Shown here: positions 8,357 through 17,936 of the stretch, piece by piece
How the letters are laid out: the number at the start of each line of letters is the position of its first letter
Numbering within the stretch: the stretch's first letter is position 1
Assembly: GCA_003142855.1 (NCBI GenBank)
Contig: PLNW01000162.1
Coordinates: 1-64,000, forward strand
Source: Myxococcales bacterium
GTDB lineage: Bacteria; Myxococcota_A; Polyangia; Fen-1088
Reading direction: 5' to 3'
DNA length: 64,000 nucleotides
The notes under the pieces: generated by a model
Seen by the model: the letters and a program-made list of their open reading frames with translations, nothing else
Told to the model about the DNA's origin: nothing
Databases searched by the model: none
Translations under genes and position numbers: made by a program

Positions 8357-8628
8357 GGCTGAGAACACAGAGGGGAGAGGGGAGGCCACAGAGCCGGAGA
8401 AAACGTCGCAATGTCCATGCGTTCCGAAAGAATCTTAGCGGCCTGCGAAGAAGTTCGGCGTTGGTAGTACAGAGCCCGAGGCTGATCTTGACCCTTCTGG
8501 AGAACTTCGGCCTGGCGGCTACGCTGCATCCTCGCGGCTCCACCCTGCGCATTCGCGCTCCCCGCCGATGTCTCCGCCTGAGCCTCTCTGTGCTCTCCCC
8601 TCTCCCCTCTCCCCTCTGTGTTCTCAGC
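8357..8628. repeat. RE-A copy 2: inverted-repeat-bounded (MITE-like) element
   Basis: The same termini as at 57-239: the left end starts GGCTGAGAACACAGAGGGG and the right end is CCCCTCTGTGTTCTCAGC. The first 80 inner bases resemble copy 1 (GCCGGAGA..., GCGTTCCGAAA...). It fills the space between the pheA stop and the fabI start, so it may affect read-through or supply the fabI leader. No coding capacity is seen. Confidence 0.75.
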
Positions 8629-8663
8629 AGAGGGGAGCCATCGAGGTGGGCCCGCACATTCTC

Positions 8664-9548
8664 CTAGATTTCCGCTCTAGGATACGAACCGAAGATGCGC
8701 ACGCTTTCGGCGGCGCCGGCCAGGGCGGCCAGCGCGCGGCGCACGTTGGCGTCGTTGCGATCGCCGATGAAGTCCAAGTAGAACGAATACTCCCAAGGTC
8801 GGCCGACGATGGGGCGCGACTCGATCTTGGTCAGGTCGACCTGTTCGGCGGCGAAAGCGTAGAGCGAGGCGTACAGCGATCCTGGCCGATTGGCGATGCG
8901 AAACACCAGGCTGGTCTTGCGTTCCTTTGCGTTGCCAGGGACAGGAATGCGCGCCACGCGGTCAGGGCGCGCCATGATGAAGAAGCGGGTGAAGTTCTGC
9001 GGGTTGCTCTCGATGCCCGAGGCCAGGATGTGCGCGGCGAAGACCTGGGCAGCGCTCTTGCTTGCGATGGCGGCCTCGTCGTGCCGGCCATTCTTCACCA
9101 CCATCTTCACTGCACCGGCCGTGTCGTAGGCAGGCAACACCTCCAGGCTGGGGATCTGCTGTCGCATCTTGCGCAGATAATCCTCACACTGGGCCAGTGC
9201 CACCGGATGCGAGAACACACGGCGCACGTCGCCTAGCTTGACGCCGCGGGGAGCGATGAGGTTGTGGGCCACGCGCAGCACCACCTCGCCGATGATGGTG
9301 AGGTCGTAGCCAACCAACAGGTCGTAGTTCTTGATGACCGAGCCAGCCAGGGTGTTCTCGACGGGGACCACCGCGCAGTCGGCGTCGCCCCGCACCACCG
9401 CGTCGAACATGTCGTCGAATTCGCGCTGGGGTACAGGCTGTAGCCGTGTCCCCAAGAAGAGGCGGGCCGCCTCCTCGGAGAACGCGCCATGCTCGCCCTG
9501 GAAGGCGGCTCGAATTCTCCCCTTTTTTGCTGTAACCGTTCTGGTCAC
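8664..9548 (-). CDS. pheA: Prephenate dehydratase (stand-alone, intact)
   Basis: The 294-residue enzyme converts prephenate to phenylpyruvate in phenylalanine synthesis. It has AFQGEHGAFSEEAA at 14-27, VENTLAGSV at 63-71, FSHPVALAQC at 112-121 and the catalytic TRF at 187-189 (NFTRFF). The C-terminal ACT domain from about 210 has RPGSLY and KIESRP for Phe feedback. There is no chorismate mutase part. The start overlaps the stop of the upstream regulator by four bases, so the two are probably translated together. It is the complete version of the degenerate domain in the fusion protein at 5300-7360. Confidence 0.93.
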   Translation of the reverse strand: MTRTVTAKKGRIRAAFQGEHGAFSEEAARLFLGTRLQPVPQREFDDMFDAVVRGDADCAVVPVENTLAGSVIKNYDLLVGYDLTIIGEVVLRVAHNLIAPRGVKLGDVRRVFSHPVALAQCEDYLRKMRQQIPSLEVLPAYDTAGAVKMVVKNGRHDEAAIASKSAAQVFAAHILASGIESNPQNFTRFFIMARPDRVARIPVPGNAKERKTSLVFRIANRPGSLYASLYAFAAEQVDLTKIESRPIVGRPWEYSFYLDFIGDRNDANVRRALAALAGAAESVRIFGSYPRAEI

Positions 9549-10249
9549 GACGTGCCTGGCACGCGCATCTTATATCCTACGTGGCGCACCGTCTCTATCA
9601 TCTCGGCGCCAGGTCCCAGTTTTGCGCGCAGCCGACGAACGTGGATGTCAACCGTGCGCGTGTTGCCGGTGTAGCGGTAGCCCCACACGCGCGACAGGAG
9701 CTGCTCGCGCGTGAACACACGGCCCGCACCCACCGCCAGAAACTTAAGAAGTTGGAACTCCTGGCGGGGCAACTTGAGTACGCGACTGCGGAAAGTGGCC
9801 TCCACCGCCACGGTATCGATGACCAGGTCGCCCAGTTTCACACGGCCCGAAGCAGAGAACGACGACAGCCGCCAATCGAGCTGGCGAACCCGCGCGTAGA
9901 GTTCGGGTCCCACGATGGGGAGGAGGACGAAGTCATCCATGCCCAGCTCGGGATCGAGGCCGGGCAGTCGCGAAACTTCGATGCAAAGGAGAATGGGCAC
10001 CTCGGCTAGGGTGGGGATCTGCTTGGCGTGTTTGACCACAGCGCGGCCCACCTCCAGGTAGGGGCCCGCGTCCACCACCACCACCGCGGGCCGGATGTGT
10101 TCCAGATCGTCGGGCAGGTCATCCATGTCGTAGCCGACCGGAACCACCTCGCAGCCAAGCTCACGCAGGGCCGCGGCAGGAGAGTCCACCTCGGCTGCGC
10201 CGACCTGCGGTCTCGACATGACGACGACTGCGCGCATCTTTGGAAACAC
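9545..10249 (-). CDS. OmpR-family response regulator, GlnR-like
   Basis: The 234-residue protein has an N-terminal receiver-like domain (VVVVDAGPYLEV holds the possible phospho-acceptor Asp). The C-terminal winged helix from about 135 is classical (LPRQEFQLLKFLAVG, FTREQLLSRVWGY, RTVDIHVRRLRAKLG, ETVRHVGYKM). The receiver is short on acidic pocket residues, as in GlnR-type orphan regulators of nitrogen metabolism. No kinase gene is adjacent. It overlaps pheA by 4 bases and is divergent from gltBD, suggesting control of glutamate synthase and/or Phe synthesis. The start is GTG; an ATG at 10237 is an alternative. The GlnR comparison is inference. Confidence 0.75.
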   Translation of the reverse strand: MFPKMRAVVVMSRPQVGAAEVDSPAAALRELGCEVVPVGYDMDDLPDDLEHIRPAVVVVDAGPYLEVGRAVVKHAKQIPTLAEVPILLCIEVSRLPGLDPELGMDDFVLLPIVGPELYARVRQLDWRLSSFSASGRVKLGDLVIDTVAVEATFRSRVLKLPRQEFQLLKFLAVGAGRVFTREQLLSRVWGYRYTGNTRTVDIHVRRLRAKLGPGAEMIETVRHVGYKMRVPGTS

Positions 10250-10439
10250 AGGGTAGCAGGGACGAAAACAATAGTCACTACGGGCAGAAGGATTCCCGCA
10301 TTGTTTCGATGGCGGGTGGATGATGGGACTGTTATTGCCATCATGTTTCCAATGTGTTTCGTTTCAGAAAAATCCGTCGTATTTGCGGAAGCAGCGGTTT
10401 CATACCGACCGTGCGGGCGCTAGCCTTCATCTAAACACA
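10250..10439. promoter_or_regulatory. Divergent regulator/gltB intergenic region with repeated GTTTC pentamers
   Basis: The 190-base gap is less GC-rich than its surroundings. GTTTC occurs at 10345, 10356 and 10361 and again near 10303, with an opposite-strand copy (GGAAACACA) at the regulator start. GTTTC/GAAAC boxes at about one helical turn recall the half-sites bound by GlnR-type regulators. Promoters for both genes must lie here; I cannot place -35/-10 boxes with confidence. Confidence 0.35.
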
Positions 10440-13400
10440 ATGGAGCGGCAAGGACTTTACGATCCGGCCAACGAGCACGAGGCCTGTGGTGTGGGCTTCG
10501 TGGTGGACATCGCAGGCGCCAAGTCACACCGGATTGTGCGCGATGGCATCCGGGTCTTGGAGAACCTAGGTCATCGCGGCGCCAGCGGCGCCGAGGAGAA
10601 CACGGGTGACGGCGCTGGGATCTTGATTCAACTCCCTGATGCCTTCCTGCGCAGCGTGACCGCCAACATCGGCATCGAGTTGCCGCCCGCCGGCCGGTAC
10701 GCCGTGGGCATGGTCTTTCTGCCGCGCGAGCCGGCCGAGGCCGCCGCCTGCCAGCGCCTTTTCGAGATGGCCGCCAGCGAGCTGGGACACCAGGTGCTTG
10801 GTTGGCGCGAGGTTCCCACTAACCCGACGGGCCTGGGCAAGACCGCGCTGGAATCTCGGCCGACCATGGCCCAGGTCTTCGTGGACCGGCCCGCCACTCT
10901 CACCGACGACGCAGCCTTCGAGCGTCGCCTCGTGCTCATCCGTCGCACCGCCGAGAAGCTGGTGAGGACGAGCGATCTGGGGGGACGCAAGCTCTTCTAC
11001 GTCGCCAGCCTTTCGTGCCGGACCCTGGTGTACAAGGGCATGCTCAACGCCGACCAGCTCGACACATTCTTCCCTGATCTGTCCGAGCTGTCCCTGGAAT
11101 CTGCGCTGGCCCTGGTGCACTCGCGCTTCTCCACCAACACCTTCCCCAGTTGGTCGCGCGCCCATCCCTACCGCGTGATCGCCCACAACGGCGAGATCAA
11201 CACCCTGCGCGGCAACGTGAACTGGATGTCGGCGCGCGAGCACGATCTGGCCTCGCCGCTTTTTGGCGACGACATCGAACGACTGCATCCGGTGGTCGAT
11301 CAGGACGGCAGCGACTCGGCCATGTTCGACAACGTGCTGGAAACCCTAGTCATCGGCGGCCGCAGCTTGCCCCACGCGGTGATGATGATGATCCCGGAGC
11401 CGTGGCACAAGCACAAGACCATGAGCCCGGAGAAGCGCGCGTTTTACGAGTACCACTCGTGCCTGATGGAGCCATGGGACGGACCCGCCGCGATCTGCTT
11501 CACCGACGGTGTGCAGATCGGCGCCGTGCTCGATCGCAACGGTCTAAGGCCTCTGCGCTACACCCTCACCAGCGACGGTCTGGTGGTCATGGCGTCCGAG
11601 ACCGGGGTGCTCGACATCCCGGCCGAGAAGATCGTGCAGAAGGGGCGCATTCAGCCGGGCCGCATGTTCCTGGTCGATACCGCGCAGAGGCGCATCGTCC
11701 CGGACGAGGAGCTCAAGGCCAGGGTCGCAACCGAGCTGCCCTACGCACAATGGGTTGAGGCCCAGCGCGTGCGCATGAAGGACCTGCCGTCGGCTCCGGC
11801 GACGCCGCTGGCGAATCATGAGACGCTTGAACTACGCCAGAACGTCTTCGGCTACACCGCCGAGGTGCTGCGTCTGTTGCAGCCCATGGTGGAGACCGGA
11901 GGCGAGGCCATCGGCTCCATGGGCACGGACACGCCCCTGGCCATTCTTTCCAGCCGACCGCAGAGCCTGTTCAACTATTTCAAACAGCTCTTTGCCCAGG
12001 TGACCAACCCGCCGGTGGATGCCATCCGGGAAGAGCTGATCATGGCGGCCGGGACCACCATGGGGCCAGAGCACAACCTGTTCGACCCGCAAGCTGTCTC
12101 TGCTCGCCAGATCGAGCTGCGCTCGCCGGTGATCTTCAACGAGGAAATGGACAAGCTGCGCGCGCTCGACGGCTGGCACGGCTTCCGAGCGCGCACCCTG
12201 GCCACGGTATTCCGCGTGGCCGAGGGCGAGCAGGGTCTCGCACAGGCGCTGGACAAGCTGTGCACTGAAGCCGTCGCCGCGGTGGCCGATGGTTGTGAGA
12301 TTCTCATTCTGTCGGACCGCGGGTTCGACCGCGAGCACGCGCCCATCCCCTCGCTGCTGTCCTGCGCGGCCGTGCACCATCACCTTCTGCGCGCGGGCAC
12401 GCGCACGCATACCTGCCTGGTGGTGGAGAGTGGCGAGCCACGCGAGGTGCACGACTTCTGCCTGCTCATCGGCTACGGCGCCAGTGCCGTCAACCCCTAC
12501 CTGGCGCTCGAGGTCATCGAAACCCTGGCTGGCCAAGGGGTCATCCGGGTCGATAGGGCGAAGGCTCGCACCAACTACGCGAAGGCCATCAGCAAGGGAC
12601 TGGTCAAGGTCATCTCCAAGATGGGGATCTCGACGGTGCAGAGCTACCACGGGGCGCAGGTGTTCGAGGCCATCGGGCTCCATGCCTCGCTGGTCGACAA
12701 GTACTTCGCCGGCACTGCTTCCCGCATCAGCGGGCTGGGCCTGGGCGGCATCGCCGAGGAGGTCCGGCGCCAGCACCACCGGGCGTTTCCCAACCGGACT
12801 TTGCCGCAAGCGGGGCTCGATCCGGGCGGCGAGTACCGATTCAGAAGTGAAGGCGAACACCACCTCTTCAACCCTGAATCGATCTCCAAGTTGCAGGCGG
12901 CGGTGCGCACCGGCCGCTACGAGGTCTACAAGCAGTACGCGCAGCTCATCAACGACCAGTCCAAGAATCTGGCCACCTTGCGCGGTCTGATGGAGCTGCG
13001 CCACCCGCGACCGGCGGTGCCCCTCGACGAGGTGGAGTCGGTCGAGGACATCGTCAAGCGATTCAAGACCGGCGCCATGTCGTACGGGTCGATCAGCAAG
13101 GAAGCGCACGAAACCCTGGCCATCGCCATGAACCGCCTGGGCGGCAAGAGCAACACCGGCGAGGGCGGCGAGGATCCGGCGCGCTGGGTGCCCTTGCCCA
13201 ACGGCGACTCGATGAACAGCGCCATCAAGCAGGTGGCCTCAGGCCGCTTCGGCGTGACCAGCCCCTACTTGGTCAGCGCCGACGAGATCCAGATCAAGAT
13301 GGCCCAGGGGGCGAAGCCGGGCGAGGGCGGGCAGCTTCCCGGTGCTAAGGTGTATCCGTGGATCGCCAAGGTCCGCCACTCCACGCCCGGGGTCGGGTTG

Positions 13401-15017
13401 ATCTCGCCACCGCCCCACCACGACATCTATTCGATCGAGGACTTGGCCCAGCTCATTCACGATCTGAAGTGCGCCAACAACAAGGCGCGCATCAGTGTGA
13501 AGCTGGTGGCCGAGGTGGGCGTGGGCACGGTGGCCGCGGGCGTGGCCAAAGCCAAGGCCGACGTCATTCTCATCAGCGGACACGACGGCGGCACGGGTGC
13601 ATCGCCCCTGTCCAGCATCAAGCACGCGGGTGGCCCTTGGGAGCTGGGCCTGGCCGAGACGCACCAGACGCTGCTGCTCAATGATCTGCGCAGCCGAGTG
13701 GCGATCGAGACCGATGGCCAGCTCAAGACCGGTTGGGACGTGGTGGTGGGCGCACTGTTGGGCGCCGAGGAGTTCGGCTTTGCTTCTGCGCCTCTGGTCG
13801 CCATGGGTTGCCTGATGATGCGCGTGTGTCACCTCAACACCTGCCCGGTCGGCATTGCCACGCAAGATCCCGAGCTGCGCAAGCGTTTCGCCGGGAAGCC
13901 CGAGCACGTGGTCAACTTCATGCGCTTCGTGGCCATGGAGGTGCGCGAGCTGATGGCCGAGCTGGGCTTCCGCACGCTGAACGAAATGGTGGGCCACACC
14001 GAGTGCCTGTACATCCGGCACGCAGTGGACCATTGGAAGACCAAGGGCGTGGATCTGTCAGCGGTTCTGTACCAACCGCCGCATGCGGATGGCGTGGGCA
14101 CACGCTGCCTGCACGCGCAGAACCACAAAGTCGCAGAAGAATACGACGACACCACCATCATCCCCATGTGTCGGCCAGCCCTCGAATCGGGCCGCAGGAT
14201 CACGGCGACTCTCCCTGTGCGCAACACTCAGCGCACGGTGGGCACGCGCCTGGGTAGCGAGGTCACGCGTCGCTTTGGCAGCGAGGGTTTGCCCGAGGAC
14301 ACCATCTCGATCAATTTCAAGGGATCGGCCGGGCAGAGCTTCATGGCCTTCGTGCCCAAGGGAATCACCTTCGTCTTGGAAGGCGACGCCAACGACTACC
14401 TGGGCAAGGGCCTGTCGGGTGGAAAGCTCATTTTGCGCCCACCGCTCGACGCGGGCTTTGCGCCCGGGCAGAACGTGATTGCCGGCAATGTGGCGCTCTA
14501 TGGCGCGACCAGCGGCGAGGCCTACATTCGCGGCATGACGGGCGAGCGCTTCTGCGTACGCAACAGCGGCGCGAGCGCGGTGGTCGAGGGCGTAGGCGAC
14601 CACGGTTGCGAGTACATGACGGGTGGCCGGGTGATCGTCCTGGGTCCCACAGGACGCAACTTCGCAGCCGGCATGTCAGGCGGTGTTGCCTATGTTCTGG
14701 ACGAGCAGCGCCAACTGGAATCCAACTGCAATCTGGAAATGGTCGGGCTGGGGCCGCTCGACGATCCCCAGGAGACCGAGCTGGTGTTGAGCCTCATAAG
14801 GCGGCACGCCGAATTCACCGGGAGCCTGCGCGCGCAGGATCTGTTGGCCCACTGGGCGCAATGGAAGCCGCTGGTTGTGCGTGTGATCCCCGATGACTAT
14901 CGCCGGGTGATGGCGGCGCAGAAGCTCATGCGCGAAAAGGGCCTGTCACCGGAGGAAGCGGAGATGGCGGCCTTTCAGCTCAACGCCAAGGACGGCGCGC
15001 AGGTGCACGGGAAGTAA
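10440..15017 (+). CDS. gltB: Glutamate synthase large (alpha) subunit
   Basis: The 1525-residue protein transfers the glutamine amide to 2-oxoglutarate. Cys16 (HEACGVGF) is the amidotransferase nucleophile exposed after propeptide removal, which supports the ATG at 10440 over earlier in-frame starts. Next come the class-II glutaminase domain (to about 430), the central domain and the FMN barrel. The barrel contains the Fe-S cysteines in CHLNTCPVG, and a GXGXG beta-helix domain ends the protein (GGKLILRPP, GATSGEAYIRG). Length is normal for bacterial GltB. gltD follows after 3 bases. This is the main route for ammonium assimilation with glutamine synthetase, which is not in this window. Confidence 0.97.
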   Translation: MERQGLYDPANEHEACGVGFVVDIAGAKSHRIVRDGIRVLENLGHRGASGAEENTGDGAGILIQLPDAFLRSVTANIGIELPPAGRYAVGMVFLPREPAEAAACQRLFEMAASELGHQVLGWREVPTNPTGLGKTALESRPTMAQVFVDRPATLTDDAAFERRLVLIRRTAEKLVRTSDLGGRKLFYVASLSCRTLVYKGMLNADQLDTFFPDLSELSLESALALVHSRFSTNTFPSWSRAHPYRVIAHNGEINTLRGNVNWMSAREHDLASPLFGDDIERLHPVVDQDGSDSAMFDNVLETLVIGGRSLPHAVMMMIPEPWHKHKTMSPEKRAFYEYHSCLMEPWDGPAAICFTDGVQIGAVLDRNGLRPLRYTLTSDGLVVMASETGVLDIPAEKIVQKGRIQPGRMFLVDTAQRRIVPDEELKARVATELPYAQWVEAQRVRMKDLPSAPATPLANHETLELRQNVFGYTAEVLRLLQPMVETGGEAIGSMGTDTPLAILSSRPQSLFNYFKQLFAQVTNPPVDAIREELIMAAGTTMGPEHNLFDPQAVSARQIELRSPVIFNEEMDKLRALDGWHGFRARTLATVFRVAEGEQGLAQALDKLCTEAVAAVADGCEILILSDRGFDREHAPIPSLLSCAAVHHHLLRAGTRTHTCLVVESGEPREVHDFCLLIGYGASAVNPYLALEVIETLAGQGVIRVDRAKARTNYAKAISKGLVKVISKMGISTVQSYHGAQVFEAIGLHASLVDKYFAGTASRISGLGLGGIAEEVRRQHHRAFPNRTLPQAGLDPGGEYRFRSEGEHHLFNPESISKLQAAVRTGRYEVYKQYAQLINDQSKNLATLRGLMELRHPRPAVPLDEVESVEDIVKRFKTGAMSYGSISKEAHETLAIAMNRLGGKSNTGEGGEDPARWVPLPNGDSMNSAIKQVASGRFGVTSPYLVSADEIQIKMAQGAKPGEGGQLPGAKVYPWIAKVRHSTPGVGLISPPPHHDIYSIEDLAQLIHDLKCANNKARISVKLVAEVGVGTVAAGVAKAKADVILISGHDGGTGASPLSSIKHAGGPWELGLAETHQTLLLNDLRSRVAIETDGQLKTGWDVVVGALLGAEEFGFASAPLVAMGCLMMRVCHLNTCPVGIATQDPELRKRFAGKPEHVVNFMRFVAMEVRELMAELGFRTLNEMVGHTECLYIRHAVDHWKTKGVDLSAVLYQPPHADGVGTRCLHAQNHKVAEEYDDTTIIPMCRPALESGRRITATLPVRNTQRTVGTRLGSEVTRRFGSEGLPEDTISINFKGSAGQSFMAFVPKGITFVLEGDANDYLGKGLSGGKLILRPPLDAGFAPGQNVIAGNVALYGATSGEAYIRGMTGERFCVRNSGASAVVEGVGDHGCEYMTGGRVIVLGPTGRNFAAGMSGGVAYVLDEQRQLESNCNLEMVGLGPLDDPQETELVLSLIRRHAEFTGSLRAQDLLAHWAQWKPLVVRVIPDDYRRVMAAQKLMREKGLSPEEAEMAAFQLNAKDGAQVHGK

Positions 15018-15020
15018 GAG

Positions 15021-16508
15021 ATGGGACGACCAACAGGTTTTCTTGAATACCCACGCGCCACACCGCTGCACCGCGACCCCCGTGAAAGACTTCGAGACTG
15101 GCGTGAGTTTCACGGTCACCTGCCCGAGGACAGCATGCGCGAGCAGGGCGCGCGCTGCATGGATTGCGGCGTGCCCTTCTGCCACACCGGCATTCTGGTC
15201 GACGGGCTGACCATCGGGTGTCCGCTGCACAACCTGATTCCGGAATGGAACGACCTCATCTACAAGGGACGCTGGCGGGAGGCCCTTGACCGGCTACACC
15301 GGACCAACAATTTTCCCGAGTTCACTGGCCGCGTGTGTCCAGCCCCTTGCGAGGGGTCTTGCGTGCTCGGCATCAGCGCGCCGCCGGTGACCATCAAGGT
15401 CAACGAGTGCGCCATCATCGACCGCGGCTTTGACGAAGGCTGGGTAGTCGCGCAGCCGCCGACGCAGCGAACGGGCAAGACCGTGGGCGTGGTGGGCTCC
15501 GGCCCAGCGGGTTTGGCCTGCGCCGAAGAACTGAACCGCGCCGGCCATCTGGTCACGGTGTACGAACGCGCCGACCGTGTGGGCGGCCTGCTCATGTACG
15601 GCATTCCTGCCATGAAGCTGGACAAGAGCCTGGTCGATCGACGGGTCAAGATGATGGAGGAGGCCGGCGTGCGCTTCCGCACCGGCGTCGAGGTTGGCAA
15701 GACCATGCCGGTGTCCGAGCTGCGCGCCAGTCACGATGCCGTGGTCATTTGCGGTGGCGCCGCCAAGCCGCGCGACCTGCCAGTGGAAGGACGCAACCTG
15801 CGTGGCGTTCACTTCGCCATGGAATTTCTTACTGCCAGCACCCGCAGTCTGCTCGACACCGGTAGCGCGGACGGAAGCCCCATCCATGCGCGCGACAAAC
15901 ACGTGGTCGTGATCGGCGGCGGCGACACCGGCAACGACTGTGTGGGCACCGCGCTTCGCCAGGGCTGCAAGAGCGTCACCCAATTGGAGATCCTGCCGCG
16001 GCCGCCCGCCCAGCGCACCATGGACAACCCCTGGCCACAGTGGCCCAAGATCTATCGCGTCGACTACGGGCAGGAAGAAGCAGAGGCGGAGTTCGGCGTG
16101 GACCCGAGGCTGTTTTCCGTGCAGACCAAGCGCATGTTGGGAGACCAGCATGGCCAGGTGCAAGGCATCGAGATCGCCAACATTCGTTTCGTGCCCCAGC
16201 CCGAACGGCGGCCGCCCAAGATCGAAGAATTCCCGGACACGATTCGCACCCTGCCCGCCGATCTGGTTCTGCTGGCCTTGGGCTTCATTGGTCCCGAGCG
16301 CGAGGGCCTGCTGACCGAGCTGGGCGTGGATATCGACGGCCGCGGCAACGTGGCAGTCGACGAATATCAGCAGACCAGCATCCCCGGCGTGTTCGCCGCC
16401 GGCGACATGGTGCGCGGCCAGTCGCTGGTGGTCTGGGCCATCATGGAAGGGAGACAAGCGGCGCGCGGCGTGGACCGCGCGCTCATGGGCGAGACGGTCT
16501 TGCTGTAG
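15021..16508 (+). CDS. gltD: Glutamate synthase small (beta) subunit
   Basis: The 495-residue NADPH-dependent flavoprotein feeds electrons to GltB. N-terminal cysteines (CMDCGVPFCHTG and GRVCPAPCEGSC) ligate Fe-S clusters. Two dinucleotide-binding motifs are present, for FAD (VGVVGSGPAGLACAEEL) and NADPH (VVVIGGGDTGNDCVGTA), and the C-terminal FAD motif is GVFAAGDMVRGQSLVVWAI. It starts 3 bases after gltB and forms one operon with it. Length is typical. Confidence 0.97.
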   Translation: MGRPTGFLEYPRATPLHRDPRERLRDWREFHGHLPEDSMREQGARCMDCGVPFCHTGILVDGLTIGCPLHNLIPEWNDLIYKGRWREALDRLHRTNNFPEFTGRVCPAPCEGSCVLGISAPPVTIKVNECAIIDRGFDEGWVVAQPPTQRTGKTVGVVGSGPAGLACAEELNRAGHLVTVYERADRVGGLLMYGIPAMKLDKSLVDRRVKMMEEAGVRFRTGVEVGKTMPVSELRASHDAVVICGGAAKPRDLPVEGRNLRGVHFAMEFLTASTRSLLDTGSADGSPIHARDKHVVVIGGGDTGNDCVGTALRQGCKSVTQLEILPRPPAQRTMDNPWPQWPKIYRVDYGQEEAEAEFGVDPRLFSVQTKRMLGDQHGQVQGIEIANIRFVPQPERRPPKIEEFPDTIRTLPADLVLLALGFIGPEREGLLTELGVDIDGRGNVAVDEYQQTSIPGVFAAGDMVRGQSLVVWAIMEGRQAARGVDRALMGETVLL

Positions 16509-16511
16509 TCG

Positions 16512-16812
16512 GGTGCGATCCGGGTCGTTTCGTCGTCAGTCCGGGCGCGGCCATCTACGATCCGGGTCAGTTGGGGCGCACTCCGGCCTCTACCGCCTGC
16601 TCCGGGCGGGCCGGACAGCGATCAGGGCGGGTTCGTCACCATTCCGGGCGGCCTCGCCAGTATTCCGGCCGGGCCGGTTCGCGCTCGGGGCAAGCCCGCC
16701 AGCGATCCGGGTATGCTGGTCGGCATTCCGGGCCGCTTGGTTCGCGATCCGGGCCAGTTCGTCACGACTCGGGGTGGGTTCGTCGGCATTCCGGGCGGGT
16801 GCGCAGTCGCGC
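16512..16812. repeat. Degenerate 21-bp tandem repeat (minisatellite)
   Basis: About fourteen imperfect copies of a 20-22 base unit run from the gltD stop: most contain ATTCCGGGC or GATCCGGG followed by GGTTCGTC or similar. Because the unit is 21 bases, all frames read as seven-residue repeats (minus strand: RNADEPT, PSRDELA, RIANQAA, RNADQHT). No convincing start or homologous protein is seen, so it is called non-coding. The stretch 16813-16906 up to the methyltransferase stop holds nothing recognisable. Confidence 0.7.
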
Positions 16813-16906
16813 GCAGACGGGGTGCGCAGATTGAAAATAGCGGCGAAATAGGAGAGCCCAACCAACATCGCTCTCAGAGCGAGCCCCGGGCACTCCGCCG
16901 CCAGGC

Positions 16907-17575
16907 TCAGCCCTTCTGTGCGGTAATCAGGAAGACGCCATATTCCCGCACCACGCCTCCGGCGCCCTCCCTTGCAAGGCGGTGGGCGGTACGATCCGAC
17001 ACGTTCACAAAGCCGATCTTCATCATCAGCTGTCTCAACCACGCGCGGTCAAATCCCGGATGCTCGACACCCGTCGGATCGGGGTGAAAAGTTCCGCCAT
17101 CCGGATCCAAATCGGCAGCAGCAAGCCAGCCGCCCGGCTTGAGCGCCGCGTGGAGCCGTCCGAGAACGACCGCGACGTCCTTGATGTGATGAAGCGTCAT
17201 CGAGCTGACGACCACATCGAATGCCGCTCCGGTGAACGGCTCGCGCTGCAGATCGCAATGGGCCGTCGTCACCTTCCGAATCTTCGCGGCGACCAGCTTC
17301 TGCGTCAGCACCTTCAGCATCTCGCGTGATGTGTCGACGGCCACCACCTCGCCGACCACCGGCAGCATCTGCAGGGCCACGAGGCCGGTTCCCGCTCCAT
17401 AATCCATCACGCGCATGGATGGGTCGAGGGGCAGGGACTCTCGGATGCAGTTTGAAACGGCCATGGCGAGCGCCGCTCGGTCAGGGTTGGAGTCCCAGTC
17501 GGCGGCGTTGAGATCAAAACGGGACGGAGCCGTGTCGGGCGGCGCTGCTGCGTTGCTATTTTTCGCCGGAATCAT
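16907..17575 (-). CDS. Class I SAM-dependent methyltransferase
   Basis: The 222-residue protein has motif I VMDYGAGTGLVAL, an acidic post-I strand (VVAVDTS), motif II VVVSSMTLHHI and motif III LKPGGWLAAADLD. This is the order of small-molecule class I methyltransferases similar to UbiE/COQ5-type enzymes. Substrate unknown. The start overlaps the end of the next upstream gene by 20 bases, so both may belong to one cassette of the array at 16.9-19 kb. The leader MIPAKNSNAAAPPDTAPSRF is unlike the core and may be disordered. Confidence 0.85.
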   Translation of the reverse strand: MIPAKNSNAAAPPDTAPSRFDLNAADWDSNPDRAALAMAVSNCIRESLPLDPSMRVMDYGAGTGLVALQMLPVVGEVVAVDTSREMLKVLTQKLVAAKIRKVTTAHCDLQREPFTGAAFDVVVSSMTLHHIKDVAVVLGRLHAALKPGGWLAAADLDPDGGTFHPDPTGVEHPGFDRAWLRQLMMKIGFVNVSDRTAHRLAREGAGGVVREYGVFLITAQKG

Positions 17576-17921
17576 CGTCGTCCTCCTCTTTCGAGCACCA
17601 GCGAGTAACCTCGATCCCGCCGCGAAGGATCTCCAACATTTCGGGGCCAGCCTCGGCTTCGCTGATTACTCCGTTGGCGATAGCGGCGGCCACGGCCAGC
17701 TCGATTGCGCCGCCAGTGTACGTCGTGAAGAGCTGACGGTTGGGGCCCTGGTGGAACTCATGGATCCTCTGGTCCAGGTCATGGGCAGTGATCGCACCGC
17801 TACGCCACCGCGCGAACTCCTTTTCTAGGACCGTCAGCTCCCGAGAGAGCTTCCGGGCATAGGCAATCCCCGCGAGTTCGCGGATGCGCCGTCGCTGCGA
17901 TTTTGTGAGATCTCGTCTCAT
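17556..17921 (-). CDS. Hypothetical protein in gene cassette
   Basis: The 121-residue protein is mostly helical. A basic N-terminus (MRRDLTKSQRRRIRELAG) is followed by KLSRELTVLEKEFARWRSG, the motif DLDQRIHEFHQGPNRQLF and an acidic tail. I do not recognise a named family; similar short helical proteins with an IHEFHxGxxRxL motif occur as hypotheticals. ATG at 17921 lies 16 bases after the attC-like core GTTCGGC (minus strand), the usual spacing from cassette start to gene. Confidence 0.65.
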   Translation of the reverse strand: MRRDLTKSQRRRIRELAGIAYARKLSRELTVLEKEFARWRSGAITAHDLDQRIHEFHQGPNRQLFTTYTGGAIELAVAAAIANGVISEAEAGPEMLEILRGGIEVTRWCSKEEDDDDSGEK

Positions 17922-17936
17922 AACATGTCCTCGTCC

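Noticed and set aside
11832..13109. 425-codon minus-strand frame inside gltB
   Set aside because: Pure antisense shadow of conserved gltB coding.
16512..16812. CRISPR array
   Set aside because: Repeats are contiguous and degenerate without unique spacers, and no cas genes are nearby.
16513..16851. Possible small Arg/Ser-rich protein in the 21-bp repeats
   Set aside because: All frames are open because the unit is a multiple of three; no ribosome site or homolog is evident.
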